In this document: positions 1 to 13,987 of the stretch, one piece after another
How positions within the stretch are numbered: the first letter of the stretch is position 1
How the letters are laid out: every line of letters begins with the position of its first letter
Assembly: GCF_047496725.1 (NCBI RefSeq)
Contig: NC_132976.1
Location: forward strand, 4,742,001-4,806,000
DNA length: 64,000 nt
Source of the DNA: Anoplolepis gracilipes
Taxonomy: Eukaryota; Arthropoda; Insecta; Hymenoptera; Formicidae
Reading direction: 5' to 3'
Notes under the pieces: model-generated
Seen by the model: only the letters and a program-made list of their open reading frames with translations
What the model was told of the DNA's origin: nothing
The model's database searches: none
Translations under genes and position numbers: made by a program

Positions 1-652
1 TATTCGAAATAATATATTTTAATTTATTATTCTTTTTTGCAGTACAATTTTTATTTGCGATGCATTTTTTATTTACATGACATCACTTTTCAGAGAATTA
101 TAACACAATCTTTTCTTAAAATATTATTTCCACGAAACTGGGAAATTTAATGTATATTTTAAATTAAATTATTATTGTCTTATTAATTAAATTATTATAA
201 ATTTTAAATAAAGTGAAATATCAATATATTCGTAAAAGGGAAAGAAATGTGTAGTGAAGCGTTTTTTTCGAGACGTATCAAGCGGAGAAACTTGCCCGTA
301 TACAATCACGAATCGATAAAAGCCTGTCTCACGTACTGCTTTAAGAGATACACGATGCGATTCGAATGTCGCCGATATGATCGCTGACGCTCGGCAGCCG
401 ACGGTTTAAAGGAAGCCCGCGATCTTATCACACGGCGGTGTCATGCTATGAGGCCATTAATCCTTTTCTTCTGCCGAGAGGAAAAATGAAAAAGGAGAGT
501 CGTCTCTCTCTTTCTCTGTAACGTCACTCACTGTCGAGAAAGGACCGGCCGATGTGTCCCGGAAAAAAATTCCAGGATACGCACGTCATTCGCTTTAGAT
601 ATTGATAACCGTTTTAGTTCATTTGTTCGGGAATTTAAAATATAATATATAT

Positions 653-654
<2 letters not shown>

Positions 655-683
<29 letters not shown>
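655..683. repeat. poly-T run (29 T)
   Basis: An uninterrupted T run. Confidence 0.95.
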
Positions 684-685
<2 letters not shown>

Positions 686-3215
686 CCATTCGCTTCGTCG
701 AATCAATTTTTAAACTGATCGCTTTTTACGCTCGCAGGATTTACATTCCGCGATTGATATAATAGGATAAAATGAGAGAAATAGTACAAATTGGAATTCT
801 TTTTTTTTTTTATCACGAGGGAAAAAATACGAGGAAGGGAAAATAGATAAAGACGAGCAAGGTTCTTCATGGTGCTCTCGAGATGAAACGATAAATCTTG
901 CAAAGCCCGTAGGATCCGTTCCTCCTTCTGAGATTAACCGCTTCTTATAAGGTCCGATCGAAGCCATTCATCAAGCGTCTTTCTTGATATCTCTTTCCCT
1001 GATTTCTCTTCGCCGCTTGTTAAAGTCTAATCATAATACGGATCCACTGATTCTCTCCTTTTTTTAACTAACTACGAACTTCGCGCGATCTATGATCGCT
1101 GATAATCAATCGGATTTTTTTTACCGAACAAGACTACTGCGTTTAAATATTGAACGAGAAAAAATAATTTGGATTATTTGATTTATTGAATATGTAATTT
1201 ATTTATTTAGAAATATCATTCTGTAGAAATTTAGGTTTTTTTTCTTGCTCTACATCACATACAAAAAGTATTCTAGGTCTATTATATAATTTTAAGGTCA
1301 GAATTTTCAAACAAATTTGTTTCTTCCTTCGAGACAGTTTCCGGAAAAACAAGCATCTTTTGTATTTTTGATGTTAAATATTTTAATAATTAAAATAAAA
1401 TTCGTTTTAATTCAAATGAGTGATTCCGAAATTATTGTATTATCGTTTAAACTTTAAGGAAAAAATTGAATTTGATCGAATAATCTTATTTTATTAAAAG
1501 ACTGAATTTATAAAGTTTTGTACAACGTAATTAAAACAAAAGTAAAAAATTTCTCTGTTTTTCTGCCAACTCTCTAAGTATAATTAACGTTGGAAACGGT
1601 GCGAGAGTTTGCGATCAATGGTCTACGGGAAAAAACGTCGACGTAAAAATCTTACACAAGCGTTCGAGGAAAGCCTCTTACACGCTTATCCGCTCGTCGG
1701 AATCATTTTTCACGCCATTATTTCATATTGGATCGTCGTAGTGAGATCCGGTCCGACAACTATTGCGAGACTAGTCATACAGCGAACTCATTACCGGTTG
1801 GCGAAAAGATACACGAAACGCGATCGATCGTACTGTACGCGCATGTTGGCATATCGATCGTCGCGTGGTAACCCACTTAAGATGATGCAGTGTTCATGTG
1901 GAATTTAAATTGGCCGATATCCTCCGACACGCTTTCCTGGCAGCACTTAATCCATCAAATACGTTGATAGAAGGTTTAATGCGTAAGATTTCTTTACGTA
2001 TGCCGTCGAGCAGCGAAAGAATTTATAGAAATAATTGAGAGAAGATGATAAATGGACCATTGTTTTAACAAAGTTATACATGGTGTAGGAAATTGACGGC
2101 AGAAAATATAAACGCAATTATTTGTTTTAAAAAATTTAAGAAACTTTTATTATTTTTATTATTTTTTTTTTTATACAAACTATAGTGAGGTTTAAGATAA
2201 TGATAAAAATAAAATTTTGATATTAACGCATAAACCTTTAGATTATTCTTTTTTATAGAACTACACAACTTAAAATAATTGAAATTTACATAAAAAATAC
2301 TTTTACAAACTGTATCTCTTTAAGCCAAGAGAATGTTAAATAATTTATTTTTCATTATTTGATATTTTAATTAATAAAAATTTCATCTATATTATAAAAA
2401 AATTAAGATTTTGTAAAATTATTATACCTGTTTTGTTTTAATGTGATTACGCAGAATCTCAGTATGCATATGTAATTTACAGGATTTACGTAAGATGACA
2501 TGTTCATGATCAGTGCGGTTCGATCGTTTTATTTTAGTTTTATTACGCAGCTTATTTGGCATAGTATGTTCCGCACGGTGAATGGACATTGTTCGGTGCG
2601 TTTATAAAAGGGTTTTGACTCGATCTCGGACGTTTTTCTATCCTCTACGTGGTCCTCTTTCTTCGCGGTCCTGTCTTCATTCAGCCTTCTTATGATCTGG
2701 TCCGACCAGTATCGCGTGCACCAAACCTCTTGAAAGTCGATCGGTCGCGGTTCCTGTAAGCACAAGTATCGATCGTAACACTTATGCTAACCAATTTAAA
2801 ATCTTTTCGGCTTTATACGAAACTCATTCTCATGCAAATGTCGTTTACATCGTCATGATATTAATTAAAGTAAAAATCGTGCTCTCGATTGTGTCCTTAT
2901 ATCAGAGTTGCCCCGTCCTTTAATTAGACAAAGAGGTAGTCTCTTGCTCTTTTATGTTTTATTCATTTCGTAAAAAAGATAATTTACATACACACAAGAA
3001 AAAGTTACCGGAGTTTTACTAAAGCGTCTGACTAAAAGATGGTCTTTACTTGTGCTGTGAACAGCTTCTTAATATCTGCAAGTATTATATATTCAAACAT
3101 CCATTTCTTTCAGAAAAATAATCTTAACTGATTGAGAAATACTTTATAGATAAATCTGATTTGTTTTCTCTCTTTCTCTTTTTCTTTCTTTAAGGTATTT
3201 TATATTGGAAATAAA

Positions 3216-3227
3216 TACATATTTTAA

Positions 3228-3285
<58 letters not shown>

Positions 3286-3297
3286 TAAATGTATACA
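3216..3297. repeat. (TA)n microsatellite with inverted flanks
   Basis: About 24 TA units at 3234-3280. The flanks CATATTTTAATATATG and ATATTAAAATAAATG are inverted relative to each other, so the whole can form a cruciform. Confidence 0.9.
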
Positions 3298-3459
3298 AAT
3301 TATGGATTAATTAATCATTTCACGACAGAAATTTAATTTGAGATTTTCCATCAAGAAAATCAATGCTGAAAATTCAAGATTTTGACAAATTGTTATCTCT
3401 CGTTATAAATTTCTCGCGCGATAATCAGGTTTGATTTCCGTTGAAAATTTTGTCACATT

Positions 3460-3960
3460 GCTGCGCTTTCCTCCGTGAATTTCTGCTCCGTCCCCTTATC
3501 TCGAGCACAAATCGCGATCCATGGTAGAGCCTCCGCTCGTATGTATCTACGGTGTAATACATACACGCGGGTGAAAGGTGCGGTTACGCCGGGCGAGGCA
3601 CGTTGGCCACGGAGAGTACGTACTTATATCCGTTGTCGGTGTATACTGGCCGCCTTCTCGTACCAGCATCGTCCTTCCTTCGTTCGGGGCCGACGTGGCC
3701 GAGCTATCTCTCCCGACCCCCCATGGGTGTGGTACCATCTTCCAACCGAGATTATGGTCTCCGCCGTGGACGTTGCTCCCCGCGGGCTCCGCGTACTCGT
3801 ATATTATATTTGCCCGAGAAATCCTCGGGTTCGTTCGTCGCACACGTGTGCGCATCCACCGTGTGCTCGGGAAGAATCGGCTCGTTACTGTCCCCCCGGC
3901 AACTGGAGCGGATTATGGCCAACTCCTTCTCTCGAACGATATGATATTTAAAAGATGTGG
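3460..3960. other. GC-rich island, possibly regulatory
   Basis: About 500 bp of markedly GC- and CpG-richer sequence than its surroundings. Several frames on both strands stay open at once (up to 164 codons on +, 102 on -). That is what a GC-rich, stop-poor segment does by chance. No protein motif is recognisable in any of them. As it lies in an inferred fringe intron, an enhancer or a non-coding exon is as likely as anything. Confidence 0.35.
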
Positions 3961-4993
3961 TCAGGCGATTAGCCAAGGCAGGAATAAAGTGGTAACCATT
4001 TTTTCACAAAGACAGCGTTTTACGTGTTCAATTTTTTTTTGCGCCGAAGTAAAATTTTCGGACACCCCGTAGCGTGCGTAGTATGCATTTTAGAGACCTG
4101 CCATCAACCACAGGAAGCCAAGATCCTTCGCTAATGCGGCGCGCTGTATCGTTAGCGTTTTTTTGCATTTTTTTCTCCAAGAATTTTCAACGAGCTAACC
4201 GATTTTTAAGTGGATCACCGAGCGAGATAAATATATACGAGTTTGCTGTTTCATGCAAGGACATTTGTATATCGATTAATGCGCAACATAAATAAATATC
4301 TTGAATTTTATTAGCGTTTAATTTTTTATATAAGAAATCATATAAATTGGTACGATTAACTGACTTTTGCTCTATCCAGATTCATTTCCGATGCGTGCGT
4401 CATTTATGTCGCGGAAACCTGCTCGACTTACGATTAATCTGTCTATACGGATTGACAAATGGTCGAGGTTCGTGATATACAATCGATCTATAAAAACGTG
4501 AGAGTACGGCAACTGGATGCACGGTAGATCGAAGGGATAATTACTCGGGGCAAGTACGTGCAGATCGTTAGTTTGAATTTTTTTCAGTCACAATTCTCAA
4601 CGCAATGTGGTGTAACCGCGGCTGAGGGGTCACGTTTAGTGAAAGGCGCACCACCCGTCCACCGGTGGATGAATGAGCGTAACGCGTATTCCGCAAATTG
4701 ATAGGCAAAATGAAGCACAACGGGCGAACGGGTTCTACGGGAACTGCGCTTCTAGGTCAATGCCGCGGGCGGATAATAATTTGCTAATCGCACGTTGCCT
4801 TGCAACTTCGCGCGAGTGCAATTGCCCGCGAGGCAGCGACCCGTATCGACACCGCGAATCTTTCCTCCTGTGATTTTATAGAAACTCATTCGCGTACTGT
4901 AACGTACATGTGTAACGGTTGAACCTTTTATTTGATTCGATTTCTTTTCTGTTTTCTGAAAAATTTTACATTTACGCGATCTGAGATATTAAA

Positions 4994-5440
4994 CAGGGTG
5001 GGTTAGGTTACTGGAGGCTACTGGAATTATCAGAGAATTTCTTTTTTTATACTTGAAAATAATCAAAGAATTCTCATGGAATTTTACTGGGATTTAAGGA
5101 ATTTTTAAAAAAATTATCTAATTTTGCTCTCATACTGTAAACAATCATCAAGCCAAGCAAATTATGCGTTTAAAATATATTATAAGTATATTTTTGTTTA
5201 TATATTCAATGTCTGAACAAAGTATTGAATATTATGCAAGTACATATTCTTTGTAATTTTTAATGATAAAAAAATTAAAATTTTATACAAGTGAAAAATG
5301 CTTATCTTATAAAAATTATTCAATTTTTTCTGTACATTTACAAATTTAGCACTTGAAACTTAAGTCCTGTGCTTTTGCTTCGTATGAGTGAGAAACATTA
5401 GAAAACGTGATAGAAAAATTTATTTTAGAGAAAATTATAC
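4994..5440 (+). mobile_element. diverged hAT-like repeat, copy A
   Basis: It starts CAGGGTGGGTTAGGTTACTG and contains TCTCATGGAATTTTACTGGG, a CTGTAAACAATCA segment, and later TTCGTATGAGTGAGAAACAT. The first half matches 18.8 kb and the second half matches 20.2 kb. A CAGGG start is typical of hAT termini, but the class is inferred. Confidence 0.5.
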
Positions 5441-5769
5441 TAAAAAAATTTTTTAAATATTCTCTTTATTTAGAATTAGAATATTGAACAAATTACCTGA
5501 AAAATTAAAGAATTTATAAAGAATTTTTTTTAGAAGATTTGAGAAATACTCTGTTAGAAAAAATTCATTCTTCCTTCTTTCTCTAATTTTCGAAAATAAA
5601 CTGTAAATTTTTGCTTTTCTTCTTTTTTATCATTAATTTTATTCTCTATCAGCGTTTATCTTATTTTTTTTTTTTGCTCTGCATTTAATATGAGGGTTAA
5701 TGGAATTTAATATAAATGTGAACGGATTTATTGTTACATTTGATTGCATCTTTTTGCCGACTCTAAACA

Positions 5770-6310
5770 ATCTTTCGCACTGACAATGAGAGAGAAACGT
5801 GCGGGACACGATCCGTTACAACGATCGCCCCGAAGAGCGATTAATCCTCGCCTGCAGGCAAGGATCGACGTACGTCGGTGATCGTTACTTTACATTTTCC
5901 CCGGCGGCGTCGTAATTGCGCCCGTAGGAGCGCGATATCTCGCGCACCACGCCTCTAGGTGAAAGGGTGAGCGTGCGGACGTATCGATGCAATGCGGGGT
6001 ATGGTGGTGAAAAAGCGGCAGGAATAGAAAGGCAGAGGCGAGCAAGGCAAGCAGCCCGTGCCTCTTGCATCGTGCATGCAGGCTGAAAATCGAGCCGTGC
6101 ACGAGACGGTCATTTTAGTCGGACGGTAGGCCGATCCACCCAGGGGATAACCTGCCGATGAACCGTAAACCAGGAACTTATTACCGGGCTCTGTATATCG
6201 GTACGGACGCTTTATTATTACGACTACTAGCGTAGTCGAGCCCGCGAGAGAAGCCGTGGCTTGCTAGATCTCGGAGAGCCAAGAAATTGCGTCCTTAATA
6301 TCTCTCTGCT
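5770..6310. other. GC-rich island with small palindrome
   Basis: CpG-rich segment in AT-rich intron sequence. It contains an inverted repeat CGACTAC-TAG-CGTAGTCG near 6220-6240. No recognisable exon. Confidence 0.3.
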
Positions 6311-9300
6311 AACTCCACCGCTCCGCTCGTTTATAATGTTTTACTGTTGTTTTCTCGTGCGATTCTTCGTAAACGATGCTTCGTAAGTTTTACAGGCGGT
6401 TTTAGAGAAATTACGCTTTGGATGTCTTTACAAAGGCATAGTCGTCGATTTTAATAAATTCAATCTAGATTCTAGAAAAGATCCGAACAAGCTTGACTAG
6501 AGAGTGAGTTAAAGTAATCTAATCTGACAGAGTGCATCACTGGAGGATATATTAAAGTACGCATGAGCGAAATATGCCATGTTATGGAGTGCTTTTAGAG
6601 AACGATAGCGTTTAGCCAGAATTACATTGTAAGTCTTTGACATTCTATGCTTTACTCGTCAAAATAATTTGACTTATTCTGCATAGTTGCGGAATTCGCT
6701 TCGGGCATAATTCATAGAGAGCGTATTCCTCAGGAATTTCATACCGTTGTTGCTTTGAAATAGCTTGAAGGATTACTTGCATTTATTTATAACTTGTGAT
6801 CGCTTTTTTTTAGCGAAAAATTATAATGTAAACGTTTCAACTCCGTTTTACTTGTACGTGTGATATGTATATTTATCTGTTTTATTTGTATATCATTATC
6901 TACACAGTTTTGGAACATCGCTTTTCTAAACTCACGATTTAAAAACGGTCGCTACGTTATTGACGAAAAAACATAAAACGGAGAATCATTCTGTTAAAAA
7001 AAAAACAAGTTTATTGCACTCTTGATATTTCTTATATAGTAACATTTGTCGATGAATTTTTTTCTTCTTCTCTCTGTCGACAAATGATGTCAAACAAGCA
7101 CCGATGGCGACATATACATATATTGTAATTTAATTTTTCCTGCTCGTAATTTAAATTATGTTTTTATAATTAAGCTCATAATAAATTCATCGTTCCTGCG
7201 ATACTTGCCCTTCGGCTTTCGATTAATTACCATTGGGAAAGAAAAGGTCTTAAGTGTTTCGACACGGATGTTTTTCAACCTTGATTCCTGGTATCGATCA
7301 CCTTATAATTCTCTTTCTCGTCATTCCGCTTTTTACCGGCAAACTTACCGCGAAAGTTTGCCAATTAATTTATATTGTTCACCAAGGTGAGACAGCGTTT
7401 TACTGAATTTTATTATGCCCGGTTAATCGACCGTAAGTAGGACAGAATTTAATAATGTCGGTGATTGTCAGTTGCTAATAGCCTTTATTCGTGCCTTTTT
7501 TGTGATCTATCTTAAAATATTTTCATATTTTTCCTGTGGGGCGACTTACATATATAGGTATATTCAGTTAATTAAAAAAAAAAAAATACTATAAGAATAT
7601 CCTGCCATGAAAGATATTTGTGCTTAAATATGAATATACAAAAATATAATTAAAAATTTTTTTTTTTACATCATAATCAATGAAAGCCGCCTAATTAAAT
7701 GTAGTTATATAATTAAGCCTAATATAATTGTAAAGACTTTAAATTTACATATATATTTGAAAATTATATAGATTATATAGCTTACAATATTTAGCTCCTT
7801 ACGATCAATCATCTAATTAAATGCACGCACCCCGTGAAAATCAATATGCTTCACTTAATACAACATGATCTTGTTGACGATAAATTTTCTCGCGTCGCCG
7901 TTTTACACCGTTGTAAAACAAACCGAGTGTTGTTACATCGCGCGTACACGAACCCCGCGCATAAAGTGCATCTTTTCACGTCGTCGGTTATCTCGCTCGT
8001 CGTTAGTCCGCCTACAATCGATGAACCGACGCGGTCGATGATGCACGATAATAGTAATAACAGCGGTAATAACTATAATTACGTGTTATTGTTGCCGCTT
8101 ATTATCGTTACCGTTAGCAGGGTGCTTCTCTCGCGCGAAATCGCTGATGCAGGTACAATGCACCTGTCGTCTATTTTCTAACAACATCGTCGTAGAGCCG
8201 TTGATAATTATCGGTGCGTAACCTTGTTTTTTTTATTTTTAATTATAACGAATAAAGCGCGATAAATTTTTATTACAATTATAAAACTTAATAATTAAAA
8301 AACACGAGAAAAATGTGTAATAATAATTGATCAAAAATTATTTATCTTTTTCATATGTTTTGATTAATATATACTTAAGTTTTTGTAAAACTCATTTTTA
8401 TTAAAAAAAAAAAAACAGCGCATATTTTTGTAAAAAGAAAAATTTTGTATTTTCATTGAAATAAGAGAAATATTTTGTATTAGGATATTTTTGTTAGTCC
8501 AGTCGATAGCTCTTAATTATTGCGGTATCATATCTGTCAAAGAGTATCTCGCGAGAAAAAATGGATAGTGATATATGTGGTTCTTTAACTGCTTCGATAT
8601 TGGATTCGATCGTGACGTCAGATATTGCCTCGGTTCTGGTTGTAATTAACAGGTAGATAGTAGAACGCCGTAACTTTGTAGGGTGTTGACTAGCTTAATA
8701 GCCTATCAACGGTGTTTTTCTTTCGTCGGCATCTAGCTTCTCTTCTGGTTTCGTTTCATTTGAGCGATTTAGGTACAAGATTGTGCATTCTACATCCATC
8801 GTATATTAAACGATTTAATGCAAGTTTAATTGACCGAAGAGGATCCTGTTACCTAATTAATGTCTAATTTAAAAATCAACATTACAGTTGATTGCTAATG
8901 AATTCATATAATTATGTTTACTTCTTAGCATTATCATTATCCTTATTGTTATAATAAGTCGAAGAACATTAGTCAAATATTAATCAAATGGCAATAAATT
9001 ACGCATTGTAATTTATATATTAAAAGAATATTGAGAGAGAAAATGCGCTATAAATATTATCAGTATTTTTTTCTACTTGTTTTTTTGCTCTCTTTCTCTT
9101 TGACAAAAAGATTATATAAAATAAAAAAAGTTCAATAATGAGTTCAAAACGGTAATTAGTTTTTTATACTTTATAAAATATTGGTAATAGAGTAAAGATT
9201 TATGATGGCTTTGATAATATTTCAATTCTAATTACAGAAACTTGCTTTTGAATATTTTAGATATTTTTGCTTCGATAAACGTAGCTCAGTATTGAATATG

Positions 9301-10060
9301 TAAAACCATATGTAAATAATAGCGTGGTTTCAAAATATTCTCTCTCTCTCTCTCTCTCTTTTTCTCTCTTTATCTCTCTCGTATGATTCATGAAAATTAA
9401 TGCAGGTATGTATAATTAAAATCAGAGATAAAGTCGGAGAGTAATACTATTTTTCACGTGGTAAAGATGCAAAAAGCTACAAAAAATTAATACATTAGTT
9501 ATAATTACGAAATTGTTCAATGTTGTGATATCAAAATATTTAAGCTTAAAAGCTTTTTTGAAATATTAATTGTGCGTGTATGTTTTAAATGAAAAATATA
9601 CTTTGCGTTGGCAACAAAGGCAAGTTACAGAAAAGTAAATAAATATGACACTACTCATTATGAAAAAATTGTATCAATTATGATATTAATATTAAAAGAT
9701 ATTAAGAATATTACATTAAATTTAGAAGAGAAATATAAACAATATTACAAGAGAGAAATTATCTTTGGGTCATTTATTTCAAAAAGCTGTTTCCGGCGAA
9801 TATTTGGGTCTATTGTAATTTAGGAGCGACAGTTCGCCGAAGCGGAATAATATCCGATCAGTTCTTTTCGAACGATAGCAGTAATAGCTCCATTATAGTC
9901 GATTGTGCGATTTGTTTGAATGAGATGGATTCCGCGAATATCTAGAAATAAATCGACCTGATTTCGCGATTTCTTCTTTTCCGGAACTTGTCAATGAATT
10001 GCCGTATTCGATTCTTCTCACCTCGTCGATTTCTCCGTTAACTCGTCAAATATGCCTTGG
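6311..10060. other. intron sequence without a recognised feature
   Basis: AT-rich with a GC-richer patch at 7880-8180 and a TC repeat at 9340-9380. The single longer frame at 7834-8181 (115 codons) has no recognisable motif. Nothing else seen. Confidence 0.5.
9340..9380. repeat. (TC)n microsatellite
   Basis: A TC dinucleotide run with a few T interruptions. Confidence 0.9.
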
Positions 10061-10619
10061 TAACGGTTATTTGCGTTTTTCACGGTGATTGACAGTCGGA
10101 AAATAAAAAAAAAAAGTCTCCTCTCTGTCGGACATGTCGTGTCTCATTCGTGTGTTCGCCAGCATGAAAAGCGTGAAATCGACCAGCGTCTGGGACTCCA
10201 TCGAGGATTTACTGGTGTAGTCCTTTTTTCTAATTAAATTTCTTCTCTTCTGTTCATGTGCCGTGACAAGTCCATTATGATTAGCGGCAAAAAACTCGAG
10301 ACTACGATGAGCAAATAAAAGAGATGTTATTAAATTGTTTTTACACGCTGACGTTAACCCTAGCTCAGAATATTTCATTAAAAAGTTCGCGCGTCGCACA
10401 ATTTCACGCATTATTAGCGTGAAACTATTTTAACAGTCGCATTCTGTAGTTGGGAAGTTTCGAAAGATTGTCTACTGATTTGCAATTTGATGATCGATTC
10501 GCGATCGGAAGAGCGGAAATATTCTAGGCGTGTGCGAATACGAAGCCGCGTTTTACTATATTGCAATGCGAGCGTAGTCTCAGCTGCATTGGCAGAGGTC
10601 GGTCGTTCGTAAACGAAGA

Positions 10620-10800
10620 ACACGACGGAAGAAGGCAGAAGATGACGAAAAGATATAGGTACTATATAGGTAGAACGAAACGAGATGGAAGGAGAGAGCG
10701 GTAGGTGGCCGCAGCAGGAAGGCAGTAAACTCGTAGCGCGCCAGTGGCCGTATTAATCATTTGAGGGTAGAAAGAGAGAGACGCGCAAGAGTGGTTGGCG

Positions 10801-10840
<40 letters not shown>

Positions 10841-10960
10841 CAGAAGATCAAGGAGAAAGATAGCACAGGGCAGGAAGGAGGCGGGCGAAATCTCTTATGA
10901 AATACGAGACATTTTATTAAACCTATTCGTCGGATCCACGGTTCGACCACAGCCGATAAT
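10620..10960. other. purine-rich GC-richer tract
   Basis: A long AG-rich stretch with GA repeats and GGAAGG/GGCAGG motifs. No gene recognised. A GAGA-type regulatory element is possible but unproven. Confidence 0.3.
10797..10842. repeat. (GA)n microsatellite
   Basis: A GA run inside a purine-rich tract (10620-10880). Open frames across it are low-complexity artefacts. Confidence 0.9.
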
Positions 10961-12105
10961 TATCACGGCTACTATTCGTTTTAATTAAGAGCATGGTATG
11001 TCCTCTCGGGAATAATGTGAGCCCCCTATCTGCTAACATTCCAATCAAAAATACTGATTTGAATTTCGTTTATATTCGATTATTACTAGTTAGCATTTTA
11101 ATTTTCTTTTTCTATTTATATTTGCACATTATTTTACTTTTTTTACTATTTTTTTCTCGATTTTGAACTATTGTATCGAATAGTTTATTCTAAAATAAAT
11201 TTTTCCTAAATAACTCGTATAATTCTCTCGTGTAGCGTCGAAAAGACTTGATGTCTTGGCTGTTGATTTTACTCGAGTGAATGTAGAGGGTTTAGCCATA
11301 TGAAGTTCAGAACGTGATCTGCCGTGCGTGCGTAATGTTTATTCCCCCTTTTTTTTTGCGACAGTGATAGGGAGAAACCACAAGGAAATCGTTCGTAGAG
11401 AACATGCCGCCACTCTCTGAGGCAAATAACTGACGTTGCTTCGTGGTGAACGCGGCCTTCTAATGTAAGATCAAGGTCGATGGGGAAGTGCATCAGCAAA
11501 CATCTTGTCGAGTCCTACGCGCTTGCATGCTACGCGTTCTTTCGCACTGGCATCAATTACGAGAACCGCTTTATTTTAAATTGCTTTTTTAACTTTACAA
11601 CACAAAAGGTGATTAGAGAAAGAAAATACAGCTTTAGATAAACAAAAAATGTAGAAAACTATTAAGAGTAAGTATAATATTGAATTAGTTTTTTTTTTTA
11701 ATTTTATTAGTTTAACGGTTAATTTTTAACTATTATGTTAATAAAATAATATTTAATGCAATGCAGTAAGTTTTGTTATAGTTTAATGTAAAAAATTATT
11801 CTACTTTTTAATTTAAGAACACTGATTAAAAGATGATTTTTTAATAATTTATTGACAGTGTAATGAAGCTTTTTATTCTTTTATCTAACGCTGGTTTAAT
11901 CTAAACATTAAACGGAGATATGTGAAATAGATATTAATTATTATATGAGATGAAAATTGTACATTGCAAGTTATGTTAAACGTTACTTGCAATTTACGAA
12001 AAAATTGCGATATATCTGCGACCTGAAACGAAAGCACACGGATGTGCGCCATATGTTGTGCATTCTACGGCGAATTTCTTCATTCATTTCTGTTCTTTTT
12101 TTCGA

Positions 12106-12167
12106 CTATTTTGCACCTTTCTTACTGTGCTCTAAACTATTTTGCACCTCTCTCACTGTGCTCTAAT
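12106..12167 (+). repeat. 31-bp tandem duplication
   Basis: CTATTTTGCACC...ACTGTGCTCTAAA occurs at 12106-12136 and again at 12137-12167 with two or three differences. Confidence 0.75.
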
Positions 12168-12403
12168 CATTGCATTTAACAAGTTTGTTCGTTGTAACTC
12201 TTTTATTTTTTTTTTATTTTTTAATTACTAATATATACACATACATTTAGATCAAAATATATTTTTTGCAATAAAACTGAAGAAATTTTTAATCTAATTG
12301 TTAAGTTCTCTTGCAGCAAACTTATAAAATACATATATAAAGAAAGCTTTAAAAAATCTGTGTTTTCGAATTATTTAATACAATTCTTTAAGCTATATTC
12401 TTT

Positions 12404-12760
12404 TCAAAATATTTTGCCAAAGACTATACTTGATACTTTTGTCAAAGACTGTAAAGCTGTAGGGATTCTGGAAAAATATTTTCTTGCAAATTTTTTACAT
12501 TTTCCTGCTGCGTCGATGTGAGTAGCATCACAAAAATGCTGTCTCTTGAGTACTGATTTCAGTCGAGACAGGTAAAAATCTGCTGGCGCCAGGTCAGAAA
12601 AGTACGAAAGGCATCATATTGTTCTTTACTAGCGAACTGTTTGACCAAAAATAAATGGTAAGCTGGAGCTATTGTCATAAAGGAAACAACCTCTTATTGT
12701 TCCTTTATTTTTTCCAACATTTCCTTCTGACCAAATCCTCGAAAACGATTAAGAATAACG
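12404..12760 (-). mobile_element. decayed mariner-like transposase fragment (C-terminal part)
   Basis: On the minus strand, an open frame ending at 12404-12406 reads YFSDLAPADFYLSRLKSVLK, then RQHFCDATHIDAAGKCKKF, then a tail containing IPTALQSLTK. This matches the YSPDLAPxDFxLFxxLKxxLKGxxF region of mariner transposases, which holds the third catalytic Asp. A shifted frame just upstream (about 12605-12690) reads FMTIAPAYHLFLVKQF, matching the HDNAPAHxSLLVxxFL block; the second catalytic Asp is replaced by Thr. Further upstream an in-frame stop separates a weaker match. The frameshift, stop and lost Asp make it a dead fossil. No terminal repeats were identified. The subfamily cannot be fixed from this fragment. 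Confidence 0.75.
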
Positions 12761-12999
12761 TACATTTCTTTGTTTGCCTTTTAAATTTAAAAAATGGACA
12801 TTGTGCTCTGGGAAACGGAAAAAAACTTTTAACGTAACATATTTATCCAGATATAAACTGAAAATTAAAACAATTTTTTTATGACTTACTGACACATCAT
12901 TAGTTTTCCTATAATTTCTATTGAAAAAGCAAAACAAATATTGATGTTTCAATGTAGATGGATAGTTTTAACTGTATGACATGTTTATAAAAGAAGAAT

Positions 13000-13943
13000 A
13001 ATATCTGCTTTGCTATTGGAAATTATTATTTTGATATGATGGAGCTTTTTTGTCATAAATTATATCAATTTTTATGAGATTTTTTTTGTACGAAAATTTC
13101 TATAAATTTCAATTTTTTTAGAAAAGAATTTTTCGTGTATTATTATTATTAAAATAATATTTCGTACTTTTCGAAGCAATTTTTCAAAGTTACTTAAATT
13201 CTGAAACTATCTTGTATGACATGCCTATTTTACTAAGATTAATAAGAATTAATAAAAAATTATTAACCTGGGCAGAGAGTGCATTATAATAGCAGTGAAT
13301 CTCTATTATGAATTTCTATTTGTAATCTTAAAAAAAAGTTCTAAAATAGATTATTTCAACCCTTCAGTTTAAAGGTTAAATGATATATATTGGTAGCTAT
13401 AAAATAGACAGACACATATAATGATTATACATGACAGAAGCGAAATGAACTCTGAAATGAAATATTAAGAGTTGCCAATTGGGCGCAACAATTAGTCATT
13501 TTCCAAATGAAGCTATACTGCATCGCCACATGTTGAGCACATCGTGAATGTCTTTTGCCATTTTTTGTCCTTTCAAATTTTTGCTTAGTCTCCCTATCCC
13601 CCATCGGTGTTCATTATCTAATGAGCTTCATTGGTCTAAAGTAAATTCTCCGATAAATTCTCGCGATATCTTTTTACAAGCGCGAAAATAACCGGAATAA
13701 TACGCGATTGGAACACGTGTTTTCGTTCTGGAATTTCGAAAAGAAAACAGAATAAAAGTAACTCCGTAATCTTTCGTTATTTTGCAAAAAAAGAAATGCT
13801 CTTACTCGCCACATGTCGTGCATTTCTTCCACCCTTTTACCACCAGTCTTATGAATTATTATTTAATGAGGCTCGCGTTTCTGCGGCTCCTCACATCCCC
13901 TCTTCAACTTAGTACGTTCTTATAGTCGTGTGGTTTCGGGACG

Positions 13944-13987
<44 letters not shown>

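Noticed and set aside
10067..10411. Minus-strand 114-codon frame.
   Set aside because: No motif, no splice context, ordinary composition. A frame of this length is expected by chance in 64 kb.
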